From positions 31,498,251 through 31,562,250 of the forward strand of contig NC_037670.1 in assembly GCF_003255815.1 (NCBI RefSeq): a DNA stretch of 64,000 nucleotides, given 5' to 3'. The number at the start of each line of letters is the position of its first letter. Position 1 is the first letter of the stretch. Source of the DNA: Theropithecus gelada. Taxonomy: Eukaryota; Chordata; Mammalia; Primates; Cercopithecidae. Below, piece by piece: positions 1-11,784 of the stretch. Under the pieces are notes generated by a model. The model was not told the DNA's origin. It searched no databases and worked only from the letters and a program-made list of their open reading frames with translations. Position numbers and translations under genes: made by a program.

Positions 1-49
1 GTGTTATAAACTTATAGGAATCATAGGAATCTTACAGTTGTATAGCTAT

Positions 50-67
50 ACAGCTGTATACAGCTGT
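50..67. repeat. Perfect 18-bp palindrome inside a direct repeat
   Basis: acagctgtatacagctgt reads the same on both strands. It lies between two identical 17-base copies of ataggaatcttacagtt at 23-39 and 90-106, and next to a 10-base palindrome (tatagctata, 41-50). I cannot assign it to a repeat family. Confidence 0.85.
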
Positions 68-350
68 TAGCTGTACAGTTATACAGCTTATAGGAATCTT
101 ACAGTTTCCTATAAGAAAAGATATTAGAGTTAAGTATTGGTAAGGCAAACATATTACGTCCTCATTTTTTCTAATGGTTTTCAGAATGGGTAATTTACTG
201 TCCAAAAGTCACATAATTTATGAAGTAATAGCACCTGGTAACTGAACTTGGGTATTTCCAGGGCAAATACAATACAGTGTCTTTTTCTCTATACACTGAT
301 CCCTGGAAATTGCAAGGACTTAAAAATGACAGAATGCCCCTTATGAGTGT

Positions 351-635
351 GTTTTTGTTGTTGTTTGTTGTTTGTTTTTTGAGTTAGGGTCTCACTCTGT
401 TGCCCAGGCTATAACCTCAAACTCCTGGGCTCAAGGGTTCCTCTGACCTCAGCCTCCCAAGTAGCCGGGAATACACATACGCCACCATGCCCAGCTAATT
501 TTGTAAATTTTTTTGTAGAGGTGGGTGTCTCACGGTTTTGCTCAGGCTAGTCTTGAACTCCTGTCCTCAAGCCATCCTCCCACCTCAACCTCCCAAAGCC
601 CTGTGATTACAGGCACAAGCCACTGTGTCTGTCCC
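351..635 (-). mobile_element. Alu element (old, internally deleted)
   Basis: T-rich head (a minus-strand poly-A tail), then the reverse Alu signature: cactctgttgcccaggct, agctaattttgta, cctcccaaagccctgtgatt. About 35 bases of the right arm are missing after caggct. Diverged, AluJ-like. Confidence 0.88.
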
Positions 636-951
636 CTGCCTCCCATCCCCCACCCCCAAGTGTCTTTGACACTTTGAAGGTGAAAAAGAAAGTTCTGGTT
701 TGGCAGACATTTTTGGAAAAGGCAAGGATTAAATGCTGTGGACACACTATTTCTGACACTTACCGTATTTTCATCTTAAATAATATTACAGGAGTGGAGC
801 AGTAGGACTTCTCAGCCCTATCAATTTTTGCAGGTATTTGAAGCCTAAGATTAGTTTTGGTAATACCTTCCTCACTTCCAGTACACGCATATTCCTGTGA
901 AAACTGGTCATTTGACATATGACACAGAAATTGGCCATATGAATTGAGGAT

Positions 952-1318
952 TGTATTAGTCCATTTTCACGCTGCTGATGAACACATACCCCAAACTGGG
1001 CAATTTACAAAAGAAAGAGGTTTAGCTGGACTCACAGTTCCACGTGGCTGGGGATACCTCACAATCAAGGCGGAAGGCAAGGAGGAGAAAGTCCCATCTT
1101 ATTTGGCTGCAGGCAAAGAGAGAGCTTGTGCAGAGGAACTCCTCTTTGTAAAACCATCAGATCTCTCGAGACCCACTCACCAACTGGGAAAACAGCACAG
1201 GAAAGACCTGCCGCGATGATTCAACTACCTTTCACTGGGTCCCTCCCATGACACATGGGAATTGTGGGAGTTAGCATTCAAGATGAGATTTGGGTGGGGA
1301 CACTCCCAGACCATATCA
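952..1318 (-). mobile_element. Solo LTR, MaLR type (THE1/MST family)
   Basis: Reverse of the THE1/MST LTR: begins tgtattagtccattttcac and ends gaccatatca. It is flanked by a perfect 5-base target duplication (aggat, 947-951 and 1319-1323). There is no internal ERV sequence, so this is a solo LTR left by recombination. Open frames across it are not genes. Confidence 0.92.
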
Positions 1319-1433
1319 AGGATGTCTCAGAGTGAGACTGAAAAACTTGGTAATCTCAGCATTTGGTTCCCTAAGAGTCATCTTAATGTAATGTAAGCAG
1401 GCCTACTGGTACTGCTGGATTTCATCAGTATGG

Positions 1434-1434
<1 letters not shown>

Positions 1435-1469
<35 letters not shown>
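1435..1469. repeat. (TG)n microsatellite
   Basis: Uninterrupted TG dinucleotides, about 17 units; likely length-polymorphic. Confidence 0.97.
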
Positions 1470-1679
1470 TAGCCAATTGAGTAGACTGCATGCATCTGAT
1501 AGCTGGATTAGTTAATTCTCCAATTTGTTCCACAGCAAATTTAAGGTGACTGATGTCATTCAATTTATAACATATGATTCAGTTTCAGTGAAGTGGGTAT
1601 CATTTTGCTAAGGAGGCCTGCATAATACTGGCCCATTCTGTAGCACATTCCTTATGGTTTAAACATTTTAAATAGTAGT

Positions 1680-1900
1680 GGAAGTAATAGCTAATGTTTA
1701 TCGAGAACCGATCATGGGATATGGTTATTGAGAACTGATAATGGGATAATTCTGTAACATAGATGATCTCATTTAAAGCTCATGACAGCCCAATGATTTA
1801 GGAATCTTATCGTCCCCACTTGTTAGAGGGATAGGACATTTAGAGTTTGCCCCAGGTCACGCTGAAAGTAAAGATTTGACCTGCAAAGCCAAGATATGAC
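1680..1900 (+). mobile_element. MIR SINE
   Basis: Diverged match to the MIR core: taatagctaatgtttatcga, then atgatctcatttaaagctca, then a ggaatcttatcgtcccca stretch and aggtcacgctgaaagtaaag. An old mammalian-wide SINE. Confidence 0.7.
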
Positions 1901-2280
1901 CGGATGCGTGCAGCCCGACTCCCAGCTTGGACTGCCAACGCTGAGCTTGGTGCGTAGCTGTCTCCCAGTGAAACTGAGTTCTTTGCAGCTCTTGGAGAAA
2001 ACCCAGAGTACTGACAGTTCCCAAATTGCCGTGGTGGCATCCATTCACAAGGCCATGAAGCAATTAACTTGCTGTAAGGGAAATGGATACGTACTTGTTG
2101 GCACGTTTTGACCTTAGCATATCTGCTGATTGTGGAGCTCTTCATTAGGACGCGTCGTGGATCAGTTCCACAACCAGGGTCATAGGCAAATTTTTTTCCC
2201 CACCAAAATCAGAAAGAAGTTATACCAAATCAACTCTGTTTTGCTCTCGTGTTTTTCAAATAATGCCCTTTCTCCCTGTA

Positions 2281-2315
2281 TTGTTTGTTTGTTTGTTTGT
2301 TTGTTTATTTATTTG
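2281..2315. repeat. (GTTT)n simple repeat
   Basis: Six to seven gttt units followed by two attt units. Confidence 0.95.
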
Positions 2316-3503
2316 CTCAGGGACTAGAAGAATATAGAGAAAAAAATGTATTCTATCTGAATACGTAATTTTTTTTAAAGTATAGAAAATGCATTATCAG
2401 CCTCCATTGTGCAGGTGGAAGGACAGCCGCCTGCCGGCCTCCTTTGCCAGCAAGAATCCAGCCTTGCAAATTATTGGCAGCTGGCACCGTAATGAGTCCA
2501 TTTCAGCATAAATGGGCTATTGCTTATTAATTTCTGCCAGTTCCTAAGCAATTCAGGAACTGCTTTGGAAATGTGGAAATTTGCAGAGAACATTTTAAGG
2601 AGGATGCCCAGGGAAAGGGAGTGAACCGGGTAGCAATGGGGGCATTGTGGAAAGGGAACGTATTGTGGGGTAATAGTGGGGTGTTGCTGAGAACTTGTGC
2701 TCCTTTCCCTGCAAGCATGAGTCACTAACTTCATGGTTAAATAGCATATTTTCCAAGATAAGGAAGAACTGTATTTGCTTACTGTTCCATTCTGGATAGA
2801 CATATATATTTATTTACTTACTTCCTGTATGTGGCTCCTTTCCACAAAATAGGCAGTTTTCTTCATGTTCCTGCTCAAAGTATTTGCCATCTCAGGTTCC
2901 CACCTGCTGAAACCACCAGCAGCGGGCAGCCCCAGGGAAATGTCTGGGAAGAAAGTACCAAAATGAAGCCACCCAAAGAGGCCCTTCAGGCCTTTGTTTT
3001 GCTTGCCTTAGTATTTGTCATTTCACCTCTACCAGCAGGCTTTAAAAAGATGAAGGAAATAAAACAACCCCATTAACCTATGTGTTCCTGGAGTCCTTGC
3101 CTTGTTCATTGATTTGCCATGTTAAATTACAGTTTGGATCTTTTACCTAAATTCTTTCCCATGCGTATTCTTCATGTGTTTTCTCTGAATTTGATGTTTG
3201 CCTTCACAAGAAAACGTGTATACAATGGAAAGTTCTATGTAATGGATTTGGGTTTCTGTTTTACTCTCTTTCCACATTTTCTTCAATATCCGTTATAAAT
3301 ACAGCACTACTCTGAGAATAACTGAGGGTTGCTGGTTTCCTTTCATTTCTGTTTCTTGAGACTCTGAAGATTGAGTGGGACACGGGAACCATTCCGTAGT
3401 AACCTGTTTCTGTTCTCCAACACCTTAATGTAAACAGATAGATTAAAATAATAAGATGACTTAGTCTGTAGGGCTATGGATTACCCTGAATGTAAATAGA
3501 CTG

Positions 3504-3535
3504 GTATTTATTTATTTATTTATCTATTTATCTGA
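3504..3535. repeat. (ATTT)n simple repeat
   Basis: Tandem tatt units with two tatc interruptions. Confidence 0.9.
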
Positions 3536-3597
3536 TTTAAGCCTGTCGTTTTATGCCTGTATCCCAATGTTACATCATTTGATTTGGGATGTCATAA

Positions 3598-4409
3598 TGT
3601 TACACGAAAGCGGTCCTGACCCAGACCCCAAGAGAGTGTTCTCGGATCTCACGCAAGAAGGAATTCAGGGAGAGTTTATAAAGTCAAAGCAAGTTTATTA
3701 AGAAAGTGAAGGAATAAAAGAATGGCTACTCCATAGACAGAGCAGCCCCAAGGGTTGCTGGTTGCCCATTTTTATAGTTATTTCTTGATTATATGCTAAA
3801 CGGAGTGGATTATTCATGCCTCCCAGGCTGGAGTGCAAAGGTGAGATCTTGGCTCACTGCAGCCTCCACCTCCCAGGTTCCAGCAATTCTCCCACCATAG
3901 CCTCCTGAGTATCTGGGATTACAGGCACCCACCATCATGCCCAGCTAATTTTTGTATTTTAGTAAAGATGGGGTTTCACCATGTTGGCCAGGCTGGTCTT
4001 GAACTCCTGACCTCAGGTGATCCGCCTGCCTCGGCCTCCCAATGTGCTGGGATTACAGGCATGACTCACCGCGCCCAGCCCATGCCTCCCCTTTCTAGAC
4101 CATATAAGGTAATTTCCTGACATTGCTGTGGCATTGTAAACTATCATGGCGCTGGTGGGAGTGTAGCAGTGAGGATGACCAGAGGTCAGTCTCGTCACCA
4201 TCTTGGTTTTGGTGGGGTTTAGCAGACTTCTTTACTGCAGTCTGTTTTATCAGCAAGGTCTTTGTGACCTGTATCTTGTGCTGACCTCCTGCCTCATGCC
4301 GTGACTTAGAATGCCTTAACTGCCTGGGAACGCAGACCAGTAGGTTTCAGCCTCATTTTACCCAGCTCCTATTTAAGATGGAGTTGCTGTGGTTCAAATG
4401 CCTCTGACA
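3598..4409 (-). mobile_element. Solo LTR, ERV1 type, interrupted by an Alu
   Basis: On the minus strand there is an AATAAA signal (seen on the plus strand as agtttattaag near 3690) followed by a U5-like segment ending at tgttacacg on the plus strand; the other edge is ctctgaca. About 556 bases of LTR remain once the inserted Alu is removed. The class I (gammaretrovirus-like) assignment rests on remembered LTR texture, and I do not name a subfamily. No clear target duplication and no internal viral genes are seen. Confidence 0.75.
3825..4080 (-). mobile_element. Alu without poly-A end, inside the LTR
   Basis: Reverse Alu body from aggctggagtgcaaa to gcgcccagcc. The poly-T head and the first ~25 bases that should precede it are absent, yet both flanks carry catgcctccc (3815-3824 and 4081-4090). 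Confidence 0.92.
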
Positions 4410-6308
4410 GTATTTCACAAAAAGTTGATGTCATAGAATTGATGAAATGGGTTTGACAGAAAATGCCCATTTCCTTCCTTCTGCCTCATCATTTCCTTTC
4501 TGTTTTTCTGTCTCCTCTGACCCGCTCCTCTCCAGGTTTTTGGCACATTCTCACAGACTTAGATGAAACTGTGATGGCCACCCCAGGGCGCAGGTGCTGA
4601 CATCGTCCCCAGCCCAGTGGCTGTTCATCCAGACATCATTTCCAACCTCAATATCTAAATGCCACAGTGCTCTTGGAGCAAGTTGGGCTGGGGACCACTG
4701 TTGCCTTTTAAGGTAGGTTTGCATATGTATATTTGAGCCTATTACGTTTGTATGAATTAATGGAAATGCTTCAAAGGTGCTGGGACAGATGCATTTTACT
4801 ATCATTGTTGTGTGTAGCTCCTGGGAAAAAGAATTTGGAATCACTTCCTTGAATTAGGGTTACACCTATCTGACAATTCAAAAGCATTAGCATTAAAACA
4901 AAACAGAAAAAACAAAGTAGGTGCCTATGAAATCCTTTTCTCCCCTGTGAATTGCCCTCAGGATCTCGTACATTTATCCCTGGGCTTCACCATCTTTATA
5001 TCGGATTATGTTTGAAAAAGGCAAACCCGAGCTTCAAAATCCGACTTGAAAACAATGATATGTTTTGTTTTTGCTTTGGATAATCTTTAAAAAGTAAAAA
5101 TAAACACCGTCAAAATAATAATCTTTTCGAAATCAAAGATCATCTTATATTTGTTGCAAAACTTTCCTGCTTAGTCTCTGGTGTTCAGGGTATTTGTGTG
5201 TGACTTGGCAAAACTCTTTTCATGGGTTGTAACGATTTAGCGAAAACTTTCAGAACTTTGTCTCAGTTTAATCTTAGCTCTCTCCCTCACCCCCACCCCC
5301 CAACACCGTCTTCAAGCGCAGCCTCCAGTAGGGAAAAAACAGGCTTGAAACCAAGACCTCCCACTAGAATCTAATTTTAAATTTGCAATCTGTTGTCTTG
5401 TGATTTCGCTTCAAATTTAACTTAGAAATAAATACATTTCATCCTTTCTTCTGCAGTTTTGGAGGCCTGTTTTCAAGTCATAGAAGGGTAATGATTATGT
5501 TTATTTTAATAAGTTTCTAAATACCTCAGGGGAGTGAGATTTTGTATTATTAATCATTATAACTTACATCATTAAATGCCTTCTGGTCAGATTTCACAAC
5601 GTCCTTCCCAACGACAGAGAAACCTTGCTTTCACAGTTAACTGTTGACTTGAATATGATATAAATTGGATTATCATGGGCCCACCAGTGAGATCTAAGGT
5701 TTTATGTATTTGCAGTACCCTTGTAATAAGGCAGTGTCGGTGTTGAACATTCCCACTCAGAAGAGCTAGACTAAAACTTCTGTATATTTAGTTTACAATC
5801 ACAAGTAAGATATGGTTTCTGCCATTGAGATTTTTATAATAAAATGAGAAGAGGGTAGTTAAAAACAAGACAGATGTGCCAGTGTACAAATAACCCTGCC
5901 AGAGATACAATGAGAGGAGGTCAGTGTGCCATTGAAACATAGTGAAAAAGTGGAGTAAGTCCAAGCTAGGTAGTATTTTCTTCATCGTAGGTAATTTTCC
6001 CAGGCCATCTGTTTTAGAGTTTGGGTTTGATGCCGTTTTGTTGTAGCTGTCAGCATAGTGCCCACATCCTCACTCTCTTCAACTGTAAAAAAAAATTCAG
6101 TGACTTAAAAACCTGTTGGCATGTTCTATTTATTTTACTTTCCTTAAAATGAATTACATATTTAGTATAAAAACATTAGAAAATACCAAAAAAAGGTATA
6201 ATTGTGAAAATTGCCCTACAAGCAATCCATCTGGAATAATTGCTTTTTAAAATTCTTACACAGATTTATCATGTATTAGGCGTGTGAAATATTTACATAT
6301 TAATATTC

Positions 6309-6616
6309 TTTTTTTTTTTTTTTTTCCCTCCTGAGACAGCGTTTTGCTGTCACCTAGGCTAGAGTGCAGTGGTGTAATCTTGGCTCACTACAACCTCCGC
6401 CTCCCGGGTTCAAGCGATTCTTGTGCCTCAGCCTCCAGAGTAGCTGGGATTACAGACTTCCCCCCTCCACCATGCCCAGCTAATTTTTGTAGTTTTAGTA
6501 GAGATGGGGTTTCACCATGTTGGCCAGACTAGTCTCAAACTCCTGACCTCAAGTGATCCACCTGCCTCAGCCTCCCGAAGTGCTGTGATTACAGGTGTGA
6601 GCCACTGTGCCCGGCC
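6309..6616 (-). mobile_element. AluS-like element, full length
   Basis: Poly-T head, both arms, and the end gtgcccggcc. The flanks acatattaatattct and acatcttaatactct are a diverged target duplication. A short insertion (ttcccccctcc) lies in the right arm near 6457. Confidence 0.95.
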
Positions 6617-7211
6617 ACATCTTAATACTCTTGGAGAGAATTTTTAACTCTCTCAAAGTCCGTATCTTGAATGTGCATCTCAAATCTAAGATTTTAATTC
6701 TGGAGGATGAGAAAAATTTGCACTAGAGATGTTTGATCCCAGTGGTAGAATCACCTTTTGGATTATTTACTCCCACACAGGGAAAGCCCTGACCAGCTGA
6801 CCCACAGGGCTAGGCATTGTTCATGTGGAACTTTCCTGTTCTTCAGCTAGAGGGTGGGGCATCCTACTGTCTGCCAGGAGCACCACTGGAACCTCTGGGA
6901 TAATTGAGGGCATTAGACATCCTAAACCATAAAAATATTATTACAACCCCCTTAGTCCTCAAGGTGATGAAGTTGTTTTCAGATTCCCTTGTGTCTTTTT
7001 CTTTCCTTCCCTGTTTTCCCTCTCAACAATCTGTGGTTGTGGAAGTGTTTTTCTATGTTCTTTATACCCAGGACTTTGACCACAGGGTGGCTTTCTATTC
7101 ACTGGAATATTTCCTTACACAGTACAGGTGGTTTAAAAATGCAAGGTATGTGCTGTATCTTGGGTCATATAGGGTTGACCTTTCTTTTTTATGTGTGTTC
7201 TATTTGTATAC

Positions 7212-7218
<7 letters not shown>

Positions 7219-7244
<26 letters not shown>

Positions 7245-7516
7245 GAGAAGGAGTCTCGCTCTGTTTCCCAGGCTGGAGTGCAGTGGCACAATCTTGGCTC
7301 ACTGCAGCCTCTGCCTTCTGGGTTCAAGTGATTCTCCTGCCTCAGCCTCCCAAGTAGGGTCGGGATTACAGGCGTGTACCATGCCTGGCTAATTTTTGTA
7401 TTTTTGTAGAGATGGGGTTTTGCCATGTTGGCCAGGCTGGTCTCCAACTCCTGACCTCAAGTGATCCACCCTCCTTGGCCTCCCAAACTGCAGGCATGAG
7501 CCCCCGCGCCCAGCCT
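7219..7516 (-). mobile_element. AluS-like element, full length
   Basis: Poly-T head of about 24 bases and both arms, ending gcgcccagcc. The target duplication actcatgtatt is seen on both sides. Confidence 0.95.
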
Positions 7517-9088
7517 TTACTCATGTATTAATATCATCATTGATGTTCATAATGATCTTACACAGGCATTGCAAGCAGCTAAGTTTCTCATTAATTTCAA
7601 GGGTGTTTACTTTTACTCAGGAAGCACACTTGTAATAGTTGCTTTAAAAGTCTGATAATTCCAACATCTGGGCCACCTTGGGATTGGCATCTATTGATTG
7701 TCCTTACCCCTGAGAGCTAATCAAATTTTCCTGGTTCTTTGAAATGCATTGTAGGCATTTTGAATATTATGTCGTGATACTCCAGGTCTTGGTACATCAT
7801 CTGGAGAATACTGATTTTTCCTTGTTATTTTGCAGGCAGTCAACCTGACTGGGTTCAGATTATAAGTGCTGTCTCACCTCCGTGGGTGGAGGCTCTAATG
7901 TCAGTTCAGTTTTCAAAGCCTTTGGTATACTACTTTGAGTTTGTCCTGTTTGTGCACCACTCAGGTGTTAGTCTGAGGGTTGGGCTGTGGTTTATGTCTT
8001 GATTCAGTTCTCAAAGCTTTTGCTGTCTTGCTTTGAATCAGTCCTAGGCATGTGCATCTGAGGAGTGAGCCTGGCACTTGTGCAGATTTATATGCACCAT
8101 TATGGGATGTTATTTTCCAGTTTTCTTTTCTCTGAGATCTCCACACTCTCTCTGGCTTACAGGGACTATTCTTGATTCCTCTGGGTAGAACAACAAGGTC
8201 TGATCCAGAGTTTTTGTTGCCTGTGTCATAGCTTCACTGGAGCTATACTCACCCTTGGTGTAAGGCTGGGTGAGAAATTAGGACAATAAAAACAAAATAG
8301 GAAACTCACCCTTAAATGGGTGGCATCCTCAGGTTTTGATCTTTTTTTTTTTTGCTTTTGTTTACTTGTTGGTCCAGAGTTTTTAGTTGTCATTAGCTGG
8401 GGCAAGATAGGCCTTAGTTGGTTTACTCCAACTTGCTGGCACCAGATATTAAAAACTTATTTTTTTCACTAGTTTGTTAAGACAGAAGCTTTATCCTCAG
8501 ATAATCAATGTCACCTCTTTATTTAACCACATTTTGGACCACTGTTCTGTGTTTGCTTTGTACTTTCTGATCACATTTTGCTAGATGATGCTCAATAAAT
8601 GCTTGTTTTTTTTGTTGTTGTTGCCTAATTCATTGAAATTATGTTAGAATATTCTAGATGCTTTTCAGCTAAAAATAAAAGGGGATTCAACTACATTTTT
8701 TTTGGAAGAACTCTCACTTTAAATTACAGTTTCATTAGACTATTCAGTTAGTTAATTAAGACTCATTTTGTTTGTTTAACTTTTTATTTCAAAATAATTA
8801 TGATTCACAGGAAATTGTATGCAGGAAATGTAACCATCACCCAGTTTTTTCTAATGGTTGCATCTTGCATAATTATAGTAAAATACCAAAGCCAGGAATT
8901 TGACATTGTTTCAATGTATGTGTAGTTCTATATCTTTTTTTTTTAAAGGCTTAGTAGCCTAATAAATCTATAAAAGCAGTCCCTGAGAAATGACCACCTA
9001 TCAGATATATATGAACCACCCTAACAAGTATTTATGCATATTGCTAAAGTTTCTTAAAATACCTTTTGACTCCTTTACTATGTATAGA

Positions 9089-9459
9089 CAGTCCCCAACT
9101 TAGGGTGGTTTGACTTGTGTTTTTTTAACTTTACGGTGGTACACATGCAATCCCTTTGTTTTTCACTTTCAGCACAGTATTCAATAAGTTGCATGAAATA
9201 TGTGTTGAATATGAAATATTCAACACTTATTATAAGTAAATATTCAACAAATATTCAATACTTAAAATAGACTTTGTGTCAGATGATTTTGCTCAACTGT
9301 AGGCTAATGTAAGTGTTCTGAGCACATTTAGGGTAAGCTAGGCTCAGGTGTGATATTTGGTAGGTTAGGTATATTAAATGTATTTTTGACTTAGGATATC
9401 TTCACCTTACAGTGGGTTTATGATGATATGACCCCATAATAAATGGAGGAGCATCTGCA
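9089..9459. mobile_element. Non-autonomous pogo/Tigger-like DNA transposon
   Basis: Edges cagtccccaacttaggg and, inverted, tgcagatgctcctcc match a Tigger-type terminal repeat pattern. The inside (ttttcactttcagcacagta, gtaagtgttctgagcacatt) matches the non-autonomous family I remember. It encodes no transposase. The exact subfamily is not assigned. Confidence 0.6.
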
Positions 9460-10223
9460 TTTAATTTGATGGGATTTAAAGGCCTTTCAGGTGATTACTT
9501 ACTGAAAAGTTTAACTCATCACTTTAAGAGAGGATCGTGGTGTTGGTAAGAATAGAAGAATCACACTCATCCTATTGTCTTTGATCCCTGGCCCTAAGCA
9601 CTCCCCTGGGAACTCCTGATGCTTTGACCCCATACCACTTTCAGATGACACTCTTGCCCATCATGCCACTTAGTCTCCTTTGCCCCCACTTTCTCTGGAT
9701 CCTCCTAGGCCTGAGCAGTTCTGCACTCATTGCCCTGACTATGGGGAGAGCTGCTCTCTCAATTCTTAATCTCATTCCTGAACCTCTGCACTGCAGCTCC
9801 AAAAGGAAGAGGAAGATAGGAACTGAAGGCAAGAATTCAGTGGAATGAGACAGGTGCAAGCCCTTAATTCTTTCCCCAGGAAGCACTGGGGGTGGGGAGG
9901 GGAACACACTGGAGCACAAGCTGAACACCCTTACCCCTAAGTTCATGGATCAGGGTGACCTTCAACCCAGTGGTCCACAGTAAGGGACGGACACAGACCT
10001 GCAGGTGGAAAGGGCCCAGGGAGCAGCGAGCTGATGGGGAAGTATCTTCCAGGCATCCTGAGAGAAGAGACTAGTGTATTTAAGACTGATGTGTGCTGTG
10101 TCTCATTCGCATTATGGTCATGTTCTCACCTATGTTGCATTGTAGTTGTATGAGTTTTCACATCTTACATTAAAGTGTCTGTCATTCATTCATTCCAGTA
10201 TTTTTTTTTTTTCCTTTGAGTTT

Positions 10224-10620
10224 TTAGTGCTTTCTTAATGGACCACCTACAACCTCTCAGGCTGGGTTCTAGGCACTGAGGATACAGCAGGAAACAAGAC
10301 ACTTCCAGCCCTCCTGAAGCTTAGGCTCTAGTGGGAAGAGAGAATAAGAGAGACCAGTAGAGAATAGGAAAGACCAGTAAGTGAAATATATATTGTTGGT
10401 TACAATTATGATCAATGTGAAGGCGAAAAGCGAAAGAAGAGGGGTAAGAAATGTTGAGTTCTGCAGCACTGGGTGTCATTTTAGATGGAGGGGTCAGGAA
10501 AGGCCTCCTTGACAAGGGGACATTTGATTGAAGGTCTGAAGGAACTTGGTGGAGTAGGCGGAAAGGCGGAGCGTTCTAGGCAGAGGGACAGGCACAGGCC
10601 CTGAGGCGGGCTAAGGAAGC
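10224..10620 (-). mobile_element. L2 LINE 3' region
   Basis: ctaggcactgaggatacagc, then ctcctgaagcttaggctcta, and later gaggggtcaggaaaggcctc and ccctgaggcgg match the reverse of the common L2 3' sequence. Old and diverged. Confidence 0.6.
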
Positions 10621-10632
10621 CAGAACTCAGAG

Positions 10633-10852
10633 CAGGGATGTCCAGTCTTTTGGCTTCCCTGGGCCACATTGGAAGAAGAAGAATTGTCTTGGGCCACACA
10701 TAAGATACACTAACCACTAACGATAACGAATGAGCCAAAAAAACCAAAATCGCTAAAAAATCTCCTAGTGTTTTAAGAAAGTGTGTGAATTTGTGTTGGG
10801 CTGCATTCAAAACCATCCGCGTGGTCTGCGGGCTACGGGTTGAACAAGCTTG
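10633..10852. mobile_element. Non-autonomous hAT-type DNA transposon
   Basis: Starts cagggatgtccagtctttt and ends with a partly inverted copy (gggttgaacaagcttg). Eight-base flanks actcagag and acttagaa (6 of 8 identical) fit the 8-base hAT target duplication. The inside (tgggccacattggaagaaga) is a familiar primate interspersed repeat whose name I do not recall. Confidence 0.65.
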
Positions 10853-11498
10853 ACTTAGAAGATTGGAACGAAAGAAAAGCACGAGAAGCCAGACTTGAGG
10901 TTTGAATATTGAGAGTTGTTCTTAGGCTAAAAACTTGTCCTACCTCCCTCCTACCTAGTCCCTAAACATGAGAGCTATCTGGGACCACTAACATTCTAGA
11001 GAAGTAAGTCATAGTCGGAAATAAAAGTTTAATGAATTTAAACCTGGTAACGTTTCCCAGCTTGAGATCTAGTACCAGTTTTCTGGCATCCTCCTTTTCA
11101 ATGTCAATCCCCGTTTCTGCATTTCAGCTTGTCCTTCTTGTCCCAAATATTCTGTCTCCTACCTAGTGACTGTGTGATGATGTTGGTGAGGTGCTGGTCC
11201 TTCACTTTTTGCTTTTGTTACTAAAATGCACCAATATTTATGATTCTTTATCATGCGTAGAATATTTCTAGTCTTATGGAAGCCATAAAAAAAGTAAAAG
11301 TAAATTTCTGCCCTGAATTTGCTTCCTTTGTACTACAGGAACAACAAAACCCACGCAAATATAAAATGCAAATCAGGTTTTGTTTGTTGAAGATAAAAAT
11401 AAAAAGGGTTAAGTAAGACAGAATAGGAAGAAATTAAGATGATGGAAGTAGCTGGCATTTTACATATGTACATGGAAAGGTTAAAACTTAAATTCACC

Positions 11499-11784
11499 GC
11501 CTGGGTGCGGTGGCTCACAACTGTAATCCCAGCACTTCGGGAGGCCGAGGCAGGCGGATCATGAGGTCGGGAGATCAAGACTATCCTGGCTAACACGGTG
11601 AAACCCCATCTGTATTAAAAATGCAAAAAATTAGCTGGGCATCATGGCGGGCGCCTGTAGTCCCAGCTACTCAGGAGGCTGAGGCAGGAGAATGGCGTGA
11701 ACCCAGGAGAAGGAGCTTGCAGTGAGCCGAGATCACGCCACTGCACTCCAGCCTGGGCGACAGAGCGAGACTCTTAAAAAAAAC
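11499..11784 (+). mobile_element. AluY-like element, full length
   Basis: Left arm gcctgggtgcggtggctcac through a short A tail. AluY-type features are gatcatgaggtcgggagatc and gagaatggcgtgaaccc. The flanks cttaaattcacc and cttacaattcacc are the target duplication. Confidence 0.95.

Noticed and set aside
944..1219. 91-codon open frame
   Set aside because: It lies wholly inside a MaLR solo LTR (minus orientation); no gene.
3598..4409. Possible intact endogenous retrovirus
   Set aside because: Only LTR sequence is present. There is no primer-binding site followed by gag/pol/env and no paired LTR in the window.
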